This document shows positions 59,240 to 64,000 of a stretch of DNA of 64,000 nt, piece after piece. The stretch is from Flavobacteriales bacterium (GTDB taxonomy: Bacteria > Bacteroidota > Bacteroidia > Flavobacteriales > JASBRU01). Made by a program: the position numbers and the translations under genes. The notes under the pieces were generated by a model. It did no database searches, was not told where the DNA came from, and saw only the letters and a program-made list of their open reading frames with translations. How positions within the stretch are numbered: the first letter of the stretch is position 1; every line of letters begins with the position of its first letter. Location: contig JASBRU010000003.1 in assembly GCA_030149285.1 (NCBI GenBank), positions 312,001 through 376,000 of the forward strand. Reading direction: 5' to 3'.

Positions 59240-61312
59240 ATGAATAAAAACATTTTACTATTATTAGTAAGTACTCTATTGCTATATAGCTGTAGAAAAG
59301 ACTTAGAAACTGCTAACTGGGAAGTAGAAGCTCTTAGCCCCCTTGTAACCACAAACATGGGGATTAACAACTTAGTAGAAGACTCTATAATTAATACCAA
59401 TAGCGATAGTAGCCTTAGTTTAGTTTATAAAAATCACCTATATGATTTTACATTAAGTGACTTGGTAGATCCTTTTAACAAGTCTATAGGTAATACATTA
59501 ACTGTAGACTCGCTTAACCTGGGAACAACCAATGTAAGTAAAAGTATATCTCTTGGAGAGTTATCTAAGCAAGCAGGTTTACAAGGCGCATTAATTATTG
59601 CAAGTAACGGAAGCAGCATAGCTGTGGGACCTGTAAATGGTATTCCTGCACTGAATTTTGATATAGATGCCAACAACTTTTTTCAGACACTTACCTTACA
59701 AGAAGGGTATATGGATGTTACATTTGATAATGGATACCCGGTAGATATTACAAACCTGGTGTATTCTTTTACCAATAAATCAAACAGCAGTTTAATTCTC
59801 AGAGATACCGTACCATTAATTCCAGCCGGCACAAGTACTACAAGAATAAATCAATTATCATCCGGCACTATAATAGAAGGAAATTTGGTTGTTACTATAG
59901 ATCAGATAGAGTCTCCTGGCACTGGTAGCACCAAAGTATTAATAGATACAACAGATTTATTAGATATAGACATTAGCATAAGAGACCTTTTGTTACAAGA
60001 AGCTACTGCTATATTTCCTGATCAAGACTTTTTTGATGAAACCAATGATGTACCATTAGAAAATGATTTTGAACTAACCAGCATGCGAGTTCGTAGCGGT
60101 AAATTAAAAATTAGTGGTCTAAGTACTATAGAAGACACAGTTCGTTTTCATTACGAGATACCTAGCGCTACTTTAAATGGTGGACCTCCGTTTGCCATTG
60201 ACAGAATTGTAGCCCCTGCACCATCAGGAGGATCTATATCTGATAGTTGGGAGTTTGATTTTTCAGGTTGGGATTTCGACTTAACTGGTAAAGACGGAAC
60301 CCAACACAATACCTTTTACGATAGAATGTCTGCCAGTATAGACTCTACAGGTAGTTTAGTAACCTTATCATCAGACGATAGTATTCAATTAACAATTGAA
60401 ATGGTTGATATTATTGGCGAAAAAGGTGTGGGCTATTTAGGGCAAGACACTATTGTAGTAACAAACGAAGACCTAGAAGTAGATATTTTTAATGGTATTA
60501 CAAATGGCTTAATAGACTTTGAAGATGTAATTGTAACTTTTGAAGCTAATAATAGAATTGGTGCAGATATGGGTTTGCAAATAGATAAAATTACTTCTAT
60601 AAACTCTGTATACAGCAATAATGTAAACCTTACTTGGGCGGGGCTTGGAAATCCTATTCCTGTAAACAGAGCGTCCGAATCAGGCAACCCACCTATAATA
60701 AGCCCTACTATAAAAAATGAAGTAATAAATGCTAGCAACTCTAATGTAGATGTTTTGTTAGAGAATACTCCTAATAAATTGAACTATGACCTTACGGTTT
60801 TTACCAACCCAAATGGCAATGTAACTAACTACGGAGACTTTATATATTTTGACGATGGACTGGATGTGAGTTTAAATATTGAAATTCCTCTATCACTAAT
60901 AGCCACTAACCTCACACTTAGTGACACTTCTAGCTTTAACTTTAGTAATGTAGACAAGAACCAACAAGTAACAGGTGGCATTCTTAAATTAAGAGGTGAC
61001 AACGGCTTTCCTTTTGATGCTACTGTTGAGCTTGTTCTTTTAGACGCAGACTCTACTGTTTTAGATACCCTAGCCACATCAGACATATTAGCTTCTGCCC
61101 CCTTAAATGGAGACTTAAGAGTAATAGAACCACAAAGAAGCACGCTGTATTATGTTATAAACAGCAATAATATTGGTAGTCTCCGCAATACGCGTTCATT
61201 AGTTTTCTTAGTAAGCTTTACTACTGGTAACACACAGCATGTAAAGATATATAGTGATTACGCATTGGACTTGAAACTAATTGGTGATTTTAATTACAGA
61301 GTAAAGAAATAA
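59240..61312 (+). CDS. Large repetitive lipoprotein (module copy 2)
   Basis: A 690-residue paralog of the 56946-59057 product. Lipoprotein signal ends LLLYSC (Cys about 17), then RKDLETANWEVEALSP, which parallels LDDLETDNFDDL of copy 1. Homology is best at the C-terminus: NGFPFDATVELVLLDADSTV here against NGYPFDGELELILLDSADTP, and HVKIYSDYALDLKLIGDF against TVKLFTDYEMNINLGVEAKF. The central GVGYLGQDTIVVTNEDLEVD matches EGYFGQQQIDIPQDSLDVNL. Mostly beta-strand with no catalytic motif. Two bases separate it from its barrel partner. Confidence 0.78.
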   Translation: MNKNILLLLVSTLLLYSCRKDLETANWEVEALSPLVTTNMGINNLVEDSIINTNSDSSLSLVYKNHLYDFTLSDLVDPFNKSIGNTLTVDSLNLGTTNVSKSISLGELSKQAGLQGALIIASNGSSIAVGPVNGIPALNFDIDANNFFQTLTLQEGYMDVTFDNGYPVDITNLVYSFTNKSNSSLILRDTVPLIPAGTSTTRINQLSSGTIIEGNLVVTIDQIESPGTGSTKVLIDTTDLLDIDISIRDLLLQEATAIFPDQDFFDETNDVPLENDFELTSMRVRSGKLKISGLSTIEDTVRFHYEIPSATLNGGPPFAIDRIVAPAPSGGSISDSWEFDFSGWDFDLTGKDGTQHNTFYDRMSASIDSTGSLVTLSSDDSIQLTIEMVDIIGEKGVGYLGQDTIVVTNEDLEVDIFNGITNGLIDFEDVIVTFEANNRIGADMGLQIDKITSINSVYSNNVNLTWAGLGNPIPVNRASESGNPPIISPTIKNEVINASNSNVDVLLENTPNKLNYDLTVFTNPNGNVTNYGDFIYFDDGLDVSLNIEIPLSLIATNLTLSDTSSFNFSNVDKNQQVTGGILKLRGDNGFPFDATVELVLLDADSTVLDTLATSDILASAPLNGDLRVIEPQRSTLYYVINSNNIGSLRNTRSLVFLVSFTTGNTQHVKIYSDYALDLKLIGDFNYRVKK

Positions 61313-61314
61313 GA

Positions 61315-62583
61315 ATGAAGAAGGCATTATGGTTGTTTTTTACCTTATCAGTTAGTACTGTATTTGCACAAAAGGCAGACTCTACACAGAATTATAAAGA
61401 CTCAGTATATTTTTACAATACAAGCTCTAAACTACAAATAGACTATCATATATCTATTGGTGCTAATACAGCAACTATGGGTGCATTGCAATCTTTCTTT
61501 TTAGAAGACTTTTTAGATGATAATAAAAAAGAAGATTTAACAAAAAACCTAAAATCCGAAAACAAGTTTGGAATATTTACTTCAATAGGTGGTCATTATC
61601 AAACCGCTATAGATACTATAGAATTAAAGCAATTTATTGGCTTTTCATTAAACGCACATTACAGAAACCTATACTATGGTAACCTTAGCCAAGACCTTGT
61701 AGAAACTATTTTATTTGGCAACAAACGCTTTGCAGGACAAACGGCTGTTATAGGTCCATCTAGCTACAATAACTACCGTTTTACCGAGTTTGGTGCTAAG
61801 TACCACACAAACTTTAAAGGTAAGAACACTTTCTTTACAGCTCATGTAGGTGCTAACCTACTTTTGGGGCATGAGTATAAAATGGTAGACATTGAGCGTG
61901 GAAACTTATTTACTGAAACAGATGGCGAAGAGGTAAGACTAGACATTAAACTAGAAGGACACCAATCTGACACAAACTCTACAGGAGTCTTTGATGTAAA
62001 TGGTATTGGAGCATCTTTTAACCTTGGCTTTAATGCCGAAATTGACAAAAAACATATTATCCATTTCAACCTATCTGATTTAGGTTTTATTAGCTGGAAC
62101 AGTGAATCCTTAAACGCTGTTGCCGATACAACTATTAACTTTCAGGGCTTTGTAATTGATAATTTGTTTGATTTAACAGATAGTATTTTTAACCCAAAAG
62201 CAGATAGTTTAGAAAACGCCGTATATGGGCAAACCAAGGGTAAGCACACTTCTTCTCTACCCCCGCTACTAAAGCTTGGTTATACGCAATTATTAGAGAA
62301 AAAAGGAAACCTAAAAGCTATCTCTGCTTATACAATGTATCGTTTTAATGCAAGTTACACACCCTATATTGAAGCCGCAGCTCATTTTCAGTTTAATAAA
62401 TCACACAATTTAAGCCCATCATTATCATTTGGCGGATACAATAGATTTGGTTTAGGACTAAAGTATATGTACTCTGCCTATTCTTGGCAAGCAATAATTA
62501 GCACAAATAACTTACAAAGCTTAATTTTACCAAACAATAGTTATGGAATAGGAGTTTTTGTAGCACTCCGTAGAAATTTATAA
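61315..62583 (+). CDS. DUF5723-like outer-membrane beta-barrel protein (module copy 2)
   Basis: A 422-residue exported protein with signal peptide 1-18 (VFA-QKA). It lacks the acidic C-terminal tail of copy 1 and ends in a barrel strand (YGIGVFVALRRNL). Family-like features are FTEFGAKYHTNFKGKNTFFT, HVGANLLLGHEYKMVDIERG and FGGYNRFGLGLKYMYSAYSW. The gene is tightly coupled on both sides: 2 bases after the lipoprotein gene and 1 base before kdsA. Function unknown; the operon suggests an outer-membrane role. Confidence 0.72.
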   Translation: MKKALWLFFTLSVSTVFAQKADSTQNYKDSVYFYNTSSKLQIDYHISIGANTATMGALQSFFLEDFLDDNKKEDLTKNLKSENKFGIFTSIGGHYQTAIDTIELKQFIGFSLNAHYRNLYYGNLSQDLVETILFGNKRFAGQTAVIGPSSYNNYRFTEFGAKYHTNFKGKNTFFTAHVGANLLLGHEYKMVDIERGNLFTETDGEEVRLDIKLEGHQSDTNSTGVFDVNGIGASFNLGFNAEIDKKHIIHFNLSDLGFISWNSESLNAVADTTINFQGFVIDNLFDLTDSIFNPKADSLENAVYGQTKGKHTSSLPPLLKLGYTQLLEKKGNLKAISAYTMYRFNASYTPYIEAAAHFQFNKSHNLSPSLSFGGYNRFGLGLKYMYSAYSWQAIISTNNLQSLILPNNSYGIGVFVALRRNL

Positions 62584-62584
62584 A

Positions 62585-63394
62585 ATGTTAAATAACATAC
62601 CTCACCTTAACCATACTGATAAAGGAAACTTTTTTTTATTGGCTGGTCCTTGCGCTATAGAAAGCGAAGACATGGCACTTAAAATTGCCGAACGTATAAT
62701 TACTATTACCGATAAGTTAGAAATACCTTACGTATTTAAGGGTTCATACAGAAAAGCTAATCGCTCTCGTTTAGATTCCTTCACAGGTATTGGTGATGAA
62801 AAAGCATTAAAAATACTAAGAAAGGTGAGCGAAACCTTTAACGTACCTACTATTACCGATTTTCATAGTGCAGAAGAAGCGGCAATGGCTGCAGAGTATG
62901 TAGATGTACTACAAATACCTGCATTTTTATGCAGACAAACAGATATTTTAGTTGCTGCTGCAAATACAGGTAAAGCTGTAAACATTAAAAAAGGTCAATT
63001 TTTATCGCCTGAGGCAATGACTTTTGCAGTAAACAAAGTACGTGAATCGGGCAATCCACATATAGCTATTACAGACAGAGGTACAATGTTTGGGTACCAA
63101 GATATGATTGTAGATATGCGAGGTATACCTACTATGAAAGCTTTTGATGTACCTGTAGTATTAGATATAACACACTCATTACAACAACCCAATCAATCAT
63201 CGGGGGTTACAGGTGGTAAACCTGAATTAATAGAAACCATTGGTAAGGCTGGTATTGCAGCCGGTGCAGATGGTGTCTTCTTAGAAACACATCACGATCC
63301 TTCAGTAGCAAAGTCAGACGGAGCAAATATGTTGAAATTAGACTATCTTGAGGCCTTGTTAACGAAACTTGTAAGAATTAGAAAAGCATTATAA
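62585..63394 (+). CDS. kdsA: 3-deoxy-8-phosphooctulonate synthase (Kdo-8-phosphate synthase)
   Basis: Condenses PEP with arabinose-5-phosphate to Kdo-8-P for the LPS inner core. 269 residues: LLAGPCAIESEDMALKIAER, YVFKGSYRKANRSRLDSFTG, LQIPAFLCRQTDILVAAANT, KKGQFLSPEAMTFAVNKV and the metal-site region FLETHHDPSVAKSDGANML. NRSR and the AIES segment separate it from DAHP synthases. A metal-dependent form is likely, as cysteine follows AGP. It is part of the operon with the copy 2 lipoprotein/barrel pair, starting 1 base after the barrel gene's stop. Confidence 0.95.
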   Translation: MLNNIPHLNHTDKGNFFLLAGPCAIESEDMALKIAERIITITDKLEIPYVFKGSYRKANRSRLDSFTGIGDEKALKILRKVSETFNVPTITDFHSAEEAAMAAEYVDVLQIPAFLCRQTDILVAAANTGKAVNIKKGQFLSPEAMTFAVNKVRESGNPHIAITDRGTMFGYQDMIVDMRGIPTMKAFDVPVVLDITHSLQQPNQSSGVTGGKPELIETIGKAGIAAGADGVFLETHHDPSVAKSDGANMLKLDYLEALLTKLVRIRKAL

Positions 63395-63396
63395 TT

Positions 63397-64000
63397 ATGA
63401 AAGTACCAGCTTGGGGAAAAACATTGGCCATCTTAGGAATCATATTTGGCGCATTTGGAGTTATTGGTAACTCATCAAGGCTAATTATGCCTACTATGGC
63501 TAAATTTCAAGGTGCTATGCTTGAAGAAATGGAAAAAATACCGGTTGATACTATAGCAAACTACGAAGCTTTAGTTGATGATGCCACTGGTGATACAATA
63601 GGATATGATACAACCTACACTTTTCAAACTTTAGGTGAAAATGATGCTGAGTTTAATCCAGTTCGCCCCATGAAAGAAATGTTTGGCATGGATGATAATA
63701 GCGTAAAACTATTTAATCTATTTGGGTATTTAGGAATTGTTGTTGCCTTTCTTTTTATAGTAGGTTCTATCTTTTTGTTTTTCCAAAAGCCTATCTCTCC
63801 TACTCTTTTTATTACAGGAGTAAGTTTAAGCTTAATTTTTAGAATAGCCTTGGTAGTTATATTTATGTCTCAAGGCAATATTTATATGATGTCTTCTTCT
63901 TATGGGAGCATTTTTGTAATACTTACAGATATTACATTTCTAATTATTGCTATTGTAAGTGATAAGAACTTTTACAAAGGAATTGACCCTGATGAAGAAC
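63397..64000 (+). CDS. Hypothetical membrane protein (cut by window edge)
   Basis: Open frame from the ATG at 63397, 2 bases after the kdsA stop, to the window end; at least 201 residues. Hydrophobic segments near residues 7-25, 110-130, 135-158 and 168-186 frame a periplasmic loop of about 85 residues (GAMLEEMEKIPVDTIANYEA). No family recognised. The spacing places it in the same operon as kdsA and the lipoprotein/barrel pair. Confidence 0.7.
   Translation, partial: MKVPAWGKTLAILGIIFGAFGVIGNSSRLIMPTMAKFQGAMLEEMEKIPVDTIANYEALVDDATGDTIGYDTTYTFQTLGENDAEFNPVRPMKEMFGMDDNSVKLFNLFGYLGIVVAFLFIVGSIFLFFQKPISPTLFITGVSLSLIFRIALVVIFMSQGNIYMMSSSYGSIFVILTDITFLIIAIVSDKNFYKGIDPDEE

Overview
The window looks like core chromosome of a marine-type member of the Bacteroidota, most likely class Flavobacteriia. 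Several lines support this. The base composition is visibly AT-rich and Shine-Dalgarno sites are scarce. Promoters follow the Bacteroidota pattern TTTG-N19/20-TAnnTTTG. The gene order cinA-rpmB-rpmG-DUF4295-ftsY-rimO is typical of the phylum. Other markers are a type IX secretion sorting domain, a PorE-like OmpA protein, a SusC/FecA-like TonB-dependent receptor, and a 6S-like RNA between zapA and rny. I see no prophage, insertion sequence, CRISPR array, rRNA operon or replication origin.

Layout. 1-10.9 kb: a minus-strand housekeeping block (rimO partial, ftsY, DUF4295, L33, L28, cinA, a universal stress protein, rny, 6S-like RNA, zapA and a coiled-coil partner), interrupted at 2.4-5.4 kb by an oppositely oriented M48 peptidase/outer-membrane-protein pair. 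11-19.5 kb: an M23 endopeptidase, a TonB-dependent receptor, a thioredoxin-like protein, an ECF42-type sigma factor with its usual DGPF and SRPBCC companions, and rocD. 19.6-24 kb: rlmD, a TPMT-like methyltransferase, two unknowns, a PyrR-like phosphoribosyltransferase and aroK. 24.1-27.7 kb: tRNA-Lys, an ArsR-family regulator with a visible twin operator, three tandem SRPBCC paralogs separated by remnants of the regulator gene, a DoxX protein, a monooxygenase-fold protein, tRNA-Leu and DUF1801. 27.8-32.7 kb: an alpha/beta hydrolase, msrB, trmD, rplS, and a gene-free stretch full of hairpins. 32.7-43.1 kb: the PorE-like protein, an AsmA-like protein, a dicarboxylate symporter, aroC, and the histidine-degradation pair hutI-ftcD. 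43.3-51.7 kb: small envelope proteins, an AlkB-type hydroxylase, DUF2911, a type IX-secreted serine hydrolase, an M49-like lipoprotein peptidase, a peroxiredoxin-like protein and a rhomboid. 51.8-64 kb: three TonB-C paralogs, rarA, two divergent copies of a lipoprotein/beta-barrel pair, kdsA and a partial membrane protein.

Most genes either maintain translation, RNA or division functions or build and remodel the cell envelope. The least described parts are the duplicated lipoprotein/barrel module next to kdsA (55.5-63.4 kb), the duplicated ArsR-SRPBCC cassette (24.3-26.8 kb), the TonB-C family with a conserved cysteine pair (51.8-54.2 kb) and the multi-hairpin intergenic element (31.6-32.0 kb). 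All functional statements come from reading the sequence and from knowledge of protein families; no database search was run.
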